A stretch of 64,000 bases of DNA from Bolinopsis microptera (lineage: Eukaryota; Ctenophora; Tentaculata; Lobata; Bolinopsidae). Below, piece by piece: positions 1 to 39,300 of the stretch; within the stretch, counting starts at the first letter, position 1, and every line of letters starts with the position of its first letter. Under the pieces are notes generated by a model. That model was not told the origin of the DNA and ran no database searches. It saw only the letters and a list, made by a program, of their open reading frames with translations. Position numbers and translations under genes: made by a program. The DNA lies in NCBI RefSeq assembly GCF_026151205.1, contig NC_087084.1, positions 13,233,453-13,297,452 on the forward strand, in the 5' to 3' direction.

Positions 1-2
1 CA

Positions 3-314
3 TCAAAATCAGAACAGGCTACCATGTTCCTTAAACGAGTGGCAACACTTCTGGCAGCCAAGACCAGCCAGGACAAAAGCCTCATCATGGCAAATCTTAG
101 GCGTCGTTTGCGATTTGAGCTACTCAAAACAGTTTTGATTGCAGTGAGAGGACACAGAGGACGGTATTATGAGAAAGCAATACCTGTTGACGAACTGGAC
201 CTAAACCTCGCACACACCACCAGCGATGAAGACAGGGGTGATGATGTTGATGATGAAGATGAGGAAGTTGATGATGAGGTGGAGAATGTAGAGGAAGAGG
301 TTTCAGAAGAGTGA
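3..314 (+). CDS. C-terminal part of a mobile-element-type ORF (5' end outside window)
   Basis: The frame is open from the window edge to the TGA at 312-314, so the Met at 24 need not be the true start. The middle reads RRRLRFELLKTVLIAVRG, followed by an acidic Asp/Glu tail of about 40 residues. The pattern R-x-x-F-x-L-L-[KR]-x-x-x-I-A-x-R-G resembles the C-terminal tail of abundant uncharacterised proteins in marine invertebrate genomes that behave like transposon genes; this comes from memory. A second copy of the motif lies at 34663-34914 in this window, which supports a repeat family. A polyadenylation hexamer AATAAA follows at 368-373. The function is unknown. Confidence 0.4.
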   Translation, partial: SKSEQATMFLKRVATLLAAKTSQDKSLIMANLRRRLRFELLKTVLIAVRGHRGRYYEKAIPVDELDLNLAHTTSDEDRGDDVDDEDEEVDDEVENVEEEVSEE

Positions 315-367
315 GCTGAAAAGAAGACAATATTCTATTCTAATTTATTGATTATTATATTTATTGA

Positions 368-373
368 AATAAA
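368..373 (+). promoter_or_regulatory. polyadenylation signal AATAAA
   Basis: An AATAAA hexamer lies about 55 bases after the stop codon of the ORF ending at 314. It is a plausible cleavage signal in an AT-rich 3' region where such hexamers also occur by chance. Confidence 0.35.
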
Positions 374-887
374 CATATAATATCCATTACTCCAGGAGTG
401 ATGACAGGATATATAGAAAGAACAAAAAAAAAGTTAATATGAAATTTGCTTTGTTTTGTATTATATTTGTATTCAAAAAATTATTGAATAACGCCAGTCA
501 AATCAATTTTGTTTTTGAAACCATAAATTACATATTTTTGACCGTTTATGAACATATTTTGAGTGATCTTGTTATTTCGCTTATGTTGATTTGAAAAAAA
601 TATGACGCGATTTGTGCTTGATACATGTTTCGTATCCAAATATCAGAAGCGGCGGCGCGCGCTTCGCGCGCGAAAAGTGGCATGCAACGTATGTCAAATT
701 TGTGCTGCACTAATAGCTTATAAGTTGGAAATTATATGCGCGGCGTTACCAAGAATTTAAAATATTTTAATGCTAAGTTGTTAGTTATAGTAGTAGTAGA
801 AAATCTTTCAAAGTACGAAATATCTCTTTAAAAGAGCATCCTAGGCACCTTATAGATATCAAAACGCATAAAAAAGAAAACAAAACA
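374..887. other. AT-rich intergenic stretch
   Basis: I see no coding feature here. A short GC-rich island near 650-675 contains overlapping GCGCGC runs and a small palindrome around ttcgcgcgcga. Confidence 0.5.
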
Positions 888-1557
888 TCAACCATCTTCT
901 AACTTCTTCCACTCCTCCCTATCTAAAGCTAAAAATCTAAGGTCTTCGAAATCAGTCAAATTCTTAAGTCTAATATCAAGATTTCTACTAGTCAAGTCTT
1001 TTCTAATAACATCTAATAAGTTTAAACATGGTCTACCCCGTCTCCCTTCCATAAAAATATCAGAATTTATAGCAAATAACATAGAGGTGTATGCTGGTGA
1101 GTCTTCCTGTCCTCTTAAGATATGTCCTAACATTCTCCATCGAAACTTAGAGACTCTCACAGACAAGGGAGTGACATAACAACGAGCATAGAGTGCCTCA
1201 TTAGAAATAACCCCAGTAGGCCATCTGATGTTGAGGATTCTTCGGAGGTGTTTGCGATGAGCAATGTCAAGTTCATTCAACGAAGCTAGTGGTGCAGCCC
1301 AGGAGTTGCAGTTGTAGAGTAGAATGGAGACTACTTGTGCCTCGTAGATTTTGATCTTCCTTTGGACTGAAATCTTGCTCTTCATCCAAACTTTCTGAAA
1401 TTTACTAAAGGCAACATTACCAAGAAATATTCGATTCTTGATATCCTTAACAGTGCACATCAACGATCCTAAAGTTTTGTTAGAGCGCCACTCTTCATCA
1501 CCTCTATACACTTTTCCAACAATCACCTTGCGTTTAACAGTGGGTTTAGGATCTGCT
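888..1557 (-). pseudogene. LINE reverse transcriptase, C-terminal fragment
   Basis: The open frame runs on the minus strand from about 1557 down to 888. It carries the hallmarks of the post-catalytic region of a non-LTR retrotransposon polyprotein: KTLGSL, then VVSILLYNCNSWA, HRKHLRRILNIRWP, SNEALYARC, and RVSKFRWRMLGHILR. This string of motifs is typical of CR1/RTE-like endonuclease-reverse transcriptases. The catalytic core with its YADD-type motif is absent upstream, so this is a 5'-truncated copy. A TTTAG acceptor-like sequence precedes the open frame but is probably chance. Flanks are AT-rich and no target duplication was identified. Confidence 0.75.
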
Positions 1558-2390
1558 AAATAAAAAAGTTGTTAGTTATACAATAAGTAATAAAATTCTT
1601 AATTGACGAGTTTTGTGAAAATTATAAATTTATAGTATCAAGATAGCATTATATTATACATAACAGTTCGCTACTCATTAAATATTGTAAACGCGACTAA
1701 AGTGTTAACGCGCCGCGCACACAGAAGAGCTAGACTTTGAAAAAAACCAAAAATAAATCGAGCGCTACCATATTTCGGGGATCATAGCGCTCAATTATTT
1801 CGAAGTTATTCCCTGCGAAACTTCTTGCGGTACGCTTGTACGTTGCCGTCGAAATTTTCGAAATCTGCCTAATTTTCTGATATTTGTACCCATTGTTCGG
1901 GATTAACTGCACACTTTGCCTTAATGGTTTCATTCATCTTTCTCACGCCGACCCTATGCGATTTCGTCAAGATACTGAAGTACGTGGCTTGCACAGGCGG
2001 GTAGGCCCATCAGCGATGAACTCGAGGATCTGTTTTACAACTCTCATGCCCGTCCCATAAAATATGAAGTTCTTATTTTTTGGGTGAGAGACTGCAAATG
2101 TGCTCATTGAATGGTGCCGAAGTCTCAGTCATCTGCTTTTGGTTTAATAATAAATCCTCCAGCTCTGTTGTCTGCATCTTATCCGATTGTGTGCTTACCA
2201 TTACCAATGGTGACCGGATTCGCGAAACTTTATCACTTTTGCAGGGAGACCTACATTTCATGATTATTACATCACATCACTACATAACTTACACATCTTC
2301 ATGAATTATCAGCTGCTCTAAATTATCAGCTGCTTTTGGTCCCATGGAAAAATATTATTTCTAGCCGGTCAAAGGTCAGCGCTTGTGTTT
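1558..2390. other. intergenic, no supported gene
   Basis: Only short overlapping ORFs on both strands appear here, without recognisable domains. GCGC-rich clusters occur near 1710. Confidence 0.4.
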
Positions 2391-2515
2391 AATTGTATTG
2401 CGTGAGCGATTTTCAAAATATGTCCTAGGGATCATTTAGAAGAGATTTTCGGCCAGAATTTTGATTTTTAAATCTTGGACCTCCAATAATTTTCAAAAAA
2501 TCGCGCAATACAATT
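2391..2515. repeat. small inverted-repeat element (12-bp arms)
   Basis: The sequence aattgtattgcg at 2391-2402 is repeated in inverted form at 2504-2515, and a less perfect match (gattttcaaaat against attttcaaaaaatc) continues inward. The 125-bp span looks like a decayed hairpin or MITE-type insertion. No clear target duplication was seen. Confidence 0.4.
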
Positions 2516-2653
2516 ACACATAAGTATAAAGAGTTACTTACTTAGGATATAGATAATTAGGAGAGATTTGTAGATTCTTTTACTGGGTCATCGAATAGTT
2601 CGACCACCCTTGCAGCATTGCTGCTGCCTTATTCATACTCCAGTCCAGCAAAG

Positions 2654-2833
2654 AATTTCCCAAGGGTCGACCGAGTCCTCGGCCTCGGTTTTACCGAGGA
2701 ATAGCGATTTTTCCTCGGCCTCGGCCTTGGTCAGGAGGACAATTCCTCGGTTGTCCTTGGCCTCGGTTTTATCAAAGCAAAATTTCCTCGGCCTCGGTCG
2801 CAAATCCTGCCCTCGGTCGACCCTTGGAATTTC
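2654..2833. mobile_element. MITE-like element with 16-bp TIRs and AATTTC target duplication
   Basis: A perfect 16-bp terminal inverted repeat, CCAAGGGTCGACCGAG, occupies 2660-2675 and 2812-2827. It is flanked directly by AATTTC at 2654-2659 and 2828-2833, which fits a 6-bp target-site duplication. The 168-bp interior is an iteration of cctcgg-type hexamers in both orientations. There is no coding capacity, so mobilisation would have had to be in trans. The superfamily is not identified. Confidence 0.6.
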
Positions 2834-2892
2834 CATCAGGGCAGCTGCAGTTGCTCACAGATGGGTTATCTGGAAACTATGTAAAAAAATGA

Positions 2893-3201
2893 TCATACAA
2901 TGACTGTTGTCGTTGAGTACTGCTCTTGCTGAGACTTGGAATGGTGGCCTTGATTCCGTGTCTTGATGGAATAGAAAATGGATCCCCAGGTCATTTGGGC
3001 AGCGTTGGTGTAAGATTTTCCACATATGGATAAAACACTTTTAAACATAACGCTTTTTTCCATTTGCATCGATATTAATTTTAGTGCTTTGAACCGCTGC
3101 CAATAGTCAAGATGTCGAGAACCCCAAATCCTTGAGGTGAAGTCAGTTGTGGTACTAGTAGTGTAACACTGAACACTTTTGGTTCGATCACTGAATTTCA
3201 T
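2893..3201 (-). pseudogene. decayed LINE fragment (extreme C-terminus)
   Basis: The minus-strand frame reads SRHLDYWQRFKALKLISMQ. That corresponds to the stretch HLxYWERLxxLKLxSLQRRRERY found near the end of jockey/CR1-type polyproteins. Here the usual RRRERY arginine cluster has become MEKSVMF, so the copy is degraded. It is a different piece from the LINE fragment at 888-1557, and whether they are the same family cannot be decided. Confidence 0.5.
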
Positions 3202-3497
3202 TTATTAGAGTTAATCCATAATATAATGGAGATATTGTAGGAGTTTCCTTCTTTAATCAGAGTTTTGGTTGAATTTGTTTGATCGCTGAATTGTAATAAA
3301 CCCAATAAATTATTGTTCTAATGACATGGACAGTACAAATCACATCTTGAAATTCTTGAATGTTACTACGACTATTTATACATGTTATTATATCTATCAA
3401 TTTAAAAGTTTCTCTAAATAAAATAACTGAAATTAAAACTTGTAATCAGTACTCCATTAGCAATGTGAATCAGAAGGAAGGTTCCACATAGTCCACA

Positions 3498-30885
<27,388 letters not shown>

Positions 30886-31925
30886 GATAAGAGTTATCTA
30901 GGTATGAACTGACATGTTGGAGTGAAATCACGATTTATGACGTCACGCTTCGATTTGTGACGTCATGTTCAGTGACCTTGAGATGGGGTGACGTCACGTT
31001 ATTATGGGTAATGGGTTGTAGACATTGAGCATGCCATCTACTAGGGCTTAACTGAATTTATGTTATAGCCTAGAGGAAGGGCTACTCATAACTATCGATT
31101 TAGGCTTGAATAATCAAAGACTGATTATTTAATTTTATCTGATGGCTTCTCGCAGAAAGTCACAAAATCACGGCACTTTAAATAGTTGCGACCACTAGAA
31201 TTTCAATGGTAGCTTGAATGTACCTTCATTTGGCAGAGCTAAGTAAGTGCCTTTGTCGTGCATGATTTTTACGGTTATTTCTTGCTTTTTTATTAGAAAA
31301 GATTAAATTATGTTGGGCAGAAGCTTGATAGCTAAATTGCTATAGGTAGAAACCCAGTCTCATGGGTATTTTTTAAATTCTAATTTAAATGAAATAAGCT
31401 TCATTTCTTCCCGATTTGAAGCTATCCTACTAATTATAATGTGCCTACAGCAGGTATAAAATTAGCTATTTAGCTATCACAGATTTGTACGTAAATTATT
31501 TTATGATAAAAATAAAAAGTTAAAGCTAAATTAAATCATCGCTGTTTACTGTCTAACTCAAATCATTTATTATTTTCTATTGGTCTCAATTATTTTATTT
31601 CTCTTTTCTTGATACTACAAAAAGTATAAAATACCACAAGATGAGAGTTCGACAGACAGCGGCGATGTTTTCTAATGATAAGAACAGATTGAATTGAAAA
31701 GTGCCAAGTTTTCACTTAATTATCTTAACGGTTTATATTTTCACTATTATTGTGAGAGTGCGATTCGACCCACCAATTTTAATGATTTACGAACTTTTAA
31801 AAGAATATTTTTAAGTAACGATAATATTAATAACAAGGCCATATTTATTAAAATGTCCATTTTGGGAGAGAGTTGAACCTCTTTACTTCTCAACGAAGTG
31901 CGAATAAATATTATCATCAGTAGAC
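30886..31925. other. RPB1 3' flank and intergenic DNA
   Basis: AT-rich sequence with several AATAAA-type hexamers (for example near 31507 and 31904) that could serve RPB1. I cannot choose between them. No other gene is supported. Confidence 0.4.
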
Positions 31926-31928
31926 TAC

Positions 31929-32021
31929 TATTTTTCTACTGACTATCTAGTCAGTAGAAAAATAAGTATTATAAGTAAGTAGACCAAATGAAGTTAATCT
32001 AGATTAACTTCATTTGGTCTA
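31929..32021. repeat. two adjacent perfect palindromes
   Basis: The first, 31929-31964, has 17-bp arms around a 2-base centre (arm TATTTTTCTACTGACTA). The second, 31980-32021, is a 42-bp perfect palindrome with no spacer (it starts TAGACCAAATGAAG). Either could extrude as a cruciform or form a hairpin in RNA. Confidence 0.8.
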
Positions 32022-34070
32022 ATCTGTTCTTGTGCCTGTGGTTTCAAATTCTATTTTATGTTCAAGTGAACTTGGCAAAATTCTTGTTTCATTTTGTATT
32101 ACTATTAATTACGTATCTCTTCTCTTTCCACTAAATTACTTGTCCATTGTCAATGAACTTGCTAGTCTGAGAGCATGCAATTATATTGTCCCACGTTGTG
32201 GGCGCACGAATGCATGGTTACGGTAGTAGCGAAATGAACATGAGGATGATCGCGGCGTGTAGTGATACAACAATTGTAGCTTCACGCAATAAATGCAAAT
32301 TTTTTTGGACTGTGGAAGCTGACCGCTACAACTCATTCCCATTGCTTACCAATACCAGCCACGCATTCCACATTCGCAATTCGGTTGTGCATACTGCACA
32401 GCGCGGCGCGGAGTGCAATGTTGAATGTACTGTGATTGTAGCACAATTTACTACTGTTGACTAGTAGTGTGACTATTAGTTATTACTAAACTGAACGGTG
32501 TACTGCATGTCTGCATGCATCAAAAAACTCAGCGCACGTACGTTAGTAGGTTTGAAATGGTAAACTTACTTGTATCACGTCGTGACCCCATTCACCGCAT
32601 TGTCGTTTTACTAGGTAGTGCGCCATCGACAGTGAGCCGCGCGTGCCGACTGTATAGTAGGATGGTTTTTTAGCGCTAATTTCGGCCAGCACAATTTTCT
32701 TCAAACAAATAGATATTGAGTATCCTTCCCGACCTCCAATTGCTACAAAAATTGGTAAGCTTACTCATAGACTTACAAGGAAAGTGTCCGAAAAATTTAA
32801 AGCATATCCAACCATCAGACATTATGTTACAGCTAAAAGCAGCGTATTTTGCCCCATTTTGATCACTATATTAACTCCGATATCCACCAAATTTTTCGGA
32901 CAGTTGTGAAAGCCTTATTGGAAGGTCATCGCCAATTTCCAGAATGATCTCATTTAAGGAACTGAAGATAAATCCGAATAATACGACAAAAATGGTCAAA
33001 TTTGGACGAATTTGGTCAAATTACGCTACTTTTTACAGCTACTTTTGCTCCAAAAGCCGCGCACCATCAAATATGGCACCTAGGCGAAACTCACTGATCT
33101 TTCCAAAAAGGTATGACAAATTTGGTATTGTGAAAATTCTCACAGTCTCGAGAAAACAGTGCACAGTGGTACAAAAATATTTAAAATCCGAGCAAGTTTA
33201 TTTTCATCGTGCACCCCCTAGTTTTACTAAGTATAAATAAATAGTATCGTGTGGTAAAAGACACGTTACGTGCGCGGCAGGTCTACAACGTGCATTAACG
33301 TGTGACAAAAATTACATGACAAAGAAATTGTAAAATAAAATAGATATTTACATCACACAATCATGACTAACGACAAACGAGTGATACTGGATACTCGTAA
33401 TTAAGTATTTGTTGCAAATATTTAAGTTCCAGACCGTTAACAGGTCGATACTCGTAAAATATTTGTTTCGTCGACGAGTCCATCTCGGCGCGCGTCTTGG
33501 TAAGTTATAAACCTACAACAAGACCGTCAACGAGTCCAGCTCGGCGCGCGTTTTGATAAATTACTAATCTACAATACGCGCGCGTTATAAACCAACAACA
33601 AAAGATCGCCGCGCAATTAAAGGTGTAGAGATTGTTGTACGCGTTGACGGATGTTACTCGTCTAAATTTCTTCGAAGTAGCGCGCGCCGCTTTCTTCTCG
33701 AAATGTTACTGGCCCGACGGCAAGTGCTACAAAGTAGCCCGCGCTGGGCCAGACCATTAACAATGGTCAATTGTACGCAACGAGGTAAGATGCTTTTAAA
33801 TATAATCATTGTTGCTTAATTCATAATTACGAATTTAAAATAATTTTTCTTACCTGGGGATCATACAAATTCTAAATTTTTGACGGCTGACGATGGTAAG
33901 TCGCTACGTTTAACTCGGGACTTTTATAGTTTTAAGTCTTGGAGCTCAAAATGTCTCGTGCTGTGGGCCGTATAAACGGCGCACACCACCGCCCCGCCTT
34001 ACTGCTTACATTACTAATTCATGGTTGCAGGGCGGAGCCGGTGCCGTTTGTCTCGGCCTCGAGTGGCGAG
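32022..34070. other. intergenic, no supported gene
   Basis: Short ORFs only. A 14-bp inverted pair (tgtccgaaaaattt near 32787 and its complement near 32889) hints at another small hairpin element. Around 33470-33700 GCGCGCG-rich segments with a recurring tcggcgcgcgt motif occur. Confidence 0.35.
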
Positions 34071-34198
34071 TACTTGCCCATCGAATACACGATTGAAACA
34101 CTAATTATTTACTGGCATTATACAGTTTCCAAAACGAAGTACGAAGGTATATTAACTTTGAGCTTTGTTTTGGCGACTGCTTCATCGATGGGCAAGTA
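34071..34198. repeat. 128-bp segment with 14-bp terminal inverted repeats
   Basis: TACTTGCCCATCGA at 34071-34084 is repeated inverted at 34185-34198. No target duplication was seen, so it is either a small MITE or a chance pair. Confidence 0.4.
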
Positions 34199-34662
34199 GG
34201 CTATTATGTATTATGTTCATATAGAGAATAGAGATTCGGCGGAATGACAGGCTGATCAGCGCGGCCCATTAAAAATGTTCAAGTTTAATTTCAAAACTCA
34301 AACATCAAAATAATTATTAATTTAATTTTTGATCTTTGGGGCTTTGTTCCAATAAAAATAATTTGCTTTAAAAATAAAAGGACACAGTATATACTAAGGA
34401 AAACAAAATTTTTAAAAATAATGAAAGCCCGTCAAAATGTTTTAAATATAATTGTGAGGCGGTACAGCTATTTCCGTACATATACACTACACACTAGCAA
34501 GCCATATAATATATCGATATATTTTATGTTTACTATTTGATAACACGTTTGTACATTTTATAATATATACTAGACAATTTGCAATTAACAAGTGGAATGG
34601 AAGACAAGCATGTAATTTCTTTAAAAAGCTAGCTGATAAACTTTTTAAAATCTTGCTACACG

Positions 34663-34914
34663 TTGCACACCTCTCGTGTCGGCTGGCTAGGCGCGCGATC
34701 AAAAGGGGTTGCAGCGTGTACTGTGTCAAAAATCATATCAGGTCAAAGATCAAAGATAGTGAGGCAATGCACAATGACTTTTATCAGGAAAAGAGTAATA
34801 TTTGATTTATTGAGAACAGCGACCATTGCTCTTAGAGGGAAAATAGGGTTGAAGAAAGACAGAATTTTAAAGAAAGACAACATTTTTATTTACCACAAAA
34901 CAATCCATACATAA
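34663..34914 (+). pseudogene. second copy of the mobile-element-type tail motif
   Basis: The frame includes RKRVIFDLLRTATIALRG, closely matching RRRLRFELLKTVLIAVRG in the ORF ending at 314, and likewise near the end of the frame. Beyond the motif it becomes Lys/Ile-rich low-complexity sequence. It is most likely a decayed copy of the same element. Confidence 0.35.
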
Positions 34915-36314
34915 TGTTATATTCATAAATAAATTCAAATTTCAATTTCAATTTCAACCATATATAATGTTGAAGTAGTGAAGTAAAAATAGCAGACTTA
35001 GATATAAATTTATATCCAACTAAAATGAATGCTTCTGAAACAACACCCATGATTATTGGTATCATTTATACTTATCCACTCTCATCAATTACTAAACTAG
35101 AGTACACAATATAATAATAGAGATGATTCGATTTGCTTTGCTGTTGCCCATAAATTTTTTTTACATTTTAGGAAGGGAATAGTTCCTCGATTGAAAATTT
35201 TGATAAGGGGTCGTAATCAACGAGGGGGAGGGAGTTTCTAAATAATTCAACGTTTGTGTAATTTTATCACATTAGTAAAACAGATTACAGAGGGGAGAGG
35301 AGGTTAAAAATTAGCCAAAAATTAGTGAAGCAATATGTTGATTGTCATGTTGTAAAGGTCAGATGCGCTATGTTTATGTCACTGGAAAATGCAAGAGAAT
35401 GTCGATGGTTTATGTATTAAAGCTAAACGTTAAGCTAGAGAATTTTCCCATCAAAAATATAATTAATTAACCATCCCATCTACTGAAACGTAAACTTCAA
35501 CAAGGTGGCATAAATTTTAGATTTTGCATGTACATGTACATGTACAGATGGAACAAGAATTTTGCTGCCGTTACAGCATGTACGAACAATTTTCTCTACA
35601 ATGTAATTCCAGTAATTATTCTAAGTGGAAAAATCCTATAACAGCATGCTGCTTTTCAACAATGTATTCGCTTTTTACCATTGCCGAACTAAGAATCAGC
35701 GATGAGTTTATCAGATGAGTTATAATGCAATTTGTTTTGACATAGCTGCAAAACTTGAGCACCGGATGATTTATCAGGCTTGTTTCACTAAGATACAATT
35801 TACATTGACGTTTCCGTTCAAATGAGTTATATGCTATTATATTCCTGAATTTTATTAAAATGTTATTTATTTGAAACCTGTGTTACAGTCGTAAACCACT
35901 AAACATGCTAGTTGCTATGTGTTTAATTAATTATCACACAACTTGCTTGGTGTCACACAGCAAAATAGATGCCTCCACTGAAAGGGTGTGGTCTATATAA
36001 TACATATAGCTGAATTCAGCCCCCACTGTAGCAACTTTTGGCAACCTCATATATCCAAACCCGATTACTTGTAATAAATGTATTTTAAGCATAGCATATT
36101 TAAAAGCGGATTGTTGCTTTAAATACATGATTAAAGAGATTCAATAATATACAAATAATTGAGAGTCCCATAAACAAAATATCAAAACATAGAATAAAAT
36201 ATTGTATTATAACACAGGACAAATGGCTGTTGCTGTGCTTCTAGCAACTTACCCTATGTAATGAAAATCTGAACTCCTACTGCACCTTGATAACTTTATG
36301 CACCCTACCACCAG
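34915..36314. other. upstream region of LRRC49, first exon not located
   Basis: AT-rich sequence with a short (tgtaca)n run near 35527. The first LRRC49 exon must lie here or further upstream, ending in phase 2, but no convincing start exon was found. Confidence 0.4.
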
Positions 36315-39300
36315 ATCCATCAAAGGAAACAGAGTACCAGTCACCCCCAACCAAGTAAGATATTTTTAATTTGGATAAAAAATTTAAGTATCTCATGTAG
36401 TGATTGAGTACCCACTGTACTGCAAGTTTTCAGTTTTTACAAGGAAATTCTCAAAGTTACAGGGATGAAGATGTTTATGAATTTCAGGTTTCTACGTATG
36501 ATCACTCTGGTACATTATACCCACAGCGAAAAGTGTACGGTGTAGGGTCGCTTGCCTTCAACAACAAATCCTTCCCCAACTTCACTGATTCAAGGCCATC
36601 AAGCAGATCAAACTTGAGGTAATGAGGTATATATGCACTAATTTAGAATAGCATGCATGGCAGTAGAAGAAGCAGATTAAAATATAAAACAGGGAATAGA
36701 ATTAGATTTTTAGACCAGAATACACATTAAAGCTAGGTGAATAATTTAATATTAATTATATCACAAAGCTTCAAACTGGTAGAAATAAACAAACTCTGCT
36801 ATGGCCTTAAATTTATAATAATAATGTTACTATTAAACAAAAAATCAAAGTCACCCTGGTTACCTCAGACTGATTAAGTTTTCAAATCAGATGTGTTTTA
36901 TATTGTTTCAAAAATTTTAAATCTGGTGCAGTGTATATTCACTATATAATAGTTTAATTATCATTTAAATACAAGCCTGTTACTTGACTTTCTGCTCGTT
37001 TTTCTATGGCTAACAATTTGAGTCTGAAATTGAGCAGGTTAAATCATTTTCAGTAACCCTGGCACGCAGCAAAATGTTTTGCCTCAGTCCCATGCCACCG
37101 GAATAGTCCCAAATGAGCAGACCACGGCCACGGATGAGAAAACAGGATGTCTCCCTGGGGATAGAGTCGTCTTTGCAGGTTTTTAACATTTACATCAAAA
37201 TGATTGTATTTCTTTAATTTGTAGCCCTTTACATAGGTTTATTGATAATGTAATTATCATGTAATTTTGTTGTGTCAAAACACATTCTTAGAATGTAGTT
37301 TCCATCTGCCAAAATCTGTCAGATATTATTAATATCTATGAGCATATATTGGCTGAGAAAAGCATAAAATTGACAATTATGCACATTTGCTGCGTGTCAC
37401 TGAATTTTTCAGTCACGTGCACGTTATTTTATCTGCAGATTCATTGAACTGAATGATATTGTTTAAAACCTCACTCTTGTATCATCTATCGTTTGTTCAG
37501 CTAACAGTGTTGTTTGAAAGATAGTGGTTTTTAAAATCATGGACAGATTTTTAATATTTTAGACTAATGTACACCGGTTCACTATGATATGCTCTGTTAA
37601 CAGTTGTGGTAGTTCAATGATCTACTTTCTGACATTGAAATTTTCAGAATCCCCCTCTGCACCTGGAGTTCCCATAGTTTACCGACTACCTGAGGAGAAA
37701 TCAGCTAACCCAGATCGGTTAAACCTGGACAGGAGACGCCTCACCATTTGTCCTATTTTGGAGGGGGAAGAGAACCTTCGACTTCTTAATTTTCAGCACA
37801 ACTCTATTGCCAGAATTCAACATTTGTCGTCCTTGCGACGTCTCATTTTTCTGGATCTTTATGACAATCGGATTGAAGAGATCTCGGGTTTAAGTACACT
37901 TTCATCGCTGAGAGTTTTAATGTTGGGTAAAAATAGGATATCTAAAATTGACAACTTGAACAACCTTTTGAAACTTGACGTTTTGGACCTTCACGGAAAC
38001 CAAATTAAGGAACTAGAGAACCTGAACCATCTCTCAGAATTACGTGTACTCAATTTAGCTGGCAATCAACTGACAAAAGCTTGCAATTTTCTGGGACTCT
38101 CCTCGTTGACGGAACTAAACTTAAGAAGAAATAAGATACAGTACGTAGGGGAGTTGGATCACCTGCCAAAGTTACTGAGACTGTTCCTTAGTTATAACGA
38201 TGTTCGCAGCTTTGAGAGCATACGGTGTCTGGGTGGCAGCCAAAGTTTACAGGTTACAACACTTTCTCTTTCGTATAATAAAACAGCAGCATGTACTAAA
38301 TTAATTTCATGTACGTGTTGATAAACTTAAGTGCAGTGCAAATGTAGATACGATAAAGATCGAGCTAGGAAGAGATCTCAACTGGAAGTGAAAAATGTTC
38401 GCAATCGCAACATTCAAACAAACAAAACTTAGAATTCAAATCAGCAATGCTCTGAATTATCAATTTTAATTCTAGATTAAATTTATGCTGCCTTAAAACC
38501 CGTAACCAGGTGTACAGTCTATAGGTTATTGTTACGACTTCTGGTCGGAACAGTTCAATAAATCATGCATAATTATGTAGCGTAATTAACATCATGCACA
38601 AAATTTTACAGATGATTTGTGGACAGATTTCACAGATTTCGTGTTAACAAGTTTCACGTCGTTGATCTTTCAACTTGTTTCTTTATCAAGGAGTTAGCTC
38701 TGGACGGGAATCCATTCACGGCGGAAGCGTCGTACAAACAGATCGTTATAGACCAAATGCAATGCTTGCGGCAGTTGGATCTGAAGAAAGTGACTGATGA
38801 TGAGCGACGCATGGCAAGCATTGTTGTGAGGAAGGAACAGGAGAAGAAGAAGGAGTGTAGTAAGGTGAACAAATCTTATCTGAACGCACGGCTTTGCCAC
38901 GTTTTACCTACTTCCAACTCTACAGTTGTACTACAGACTACAGCTGAGTTTCAAATGTTAAATCAATACAGATTAATGTTAGTCATTTTATTGTTTAAAC
39001 AAAGTGCAGTGTGTATGTTACACGGAACCAAGCATTTTAGTTCCTTGTTTCCTTGTTATCATAGAATAAGTGTATCACTGTTTTTTTTATAAACCTAGCT
39101 GTGATCGGTATTAAAAAATCCTGCAAGCACACTCTTCCATACCCCCATGCTCTGAAGAATGTAATGCGAAGTCTCCAGGCCCAAGCAATGAAGGAGCGAC
39201 GGCGTGTAGCAATACAAAACGCAGAGAAACGTTGGCAGGAGGACAATAACATAAACACGGGAGCAGCACCGTCCCTCAACAACGGGAATCCTGATAACCA

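Noticed and set aside
33939-34199. 86-codon ORF on the plus strand
   Set aside because: No motif, mixed composition, and it overlaps a small inverted-repeat segment; no splice context supports a gene.
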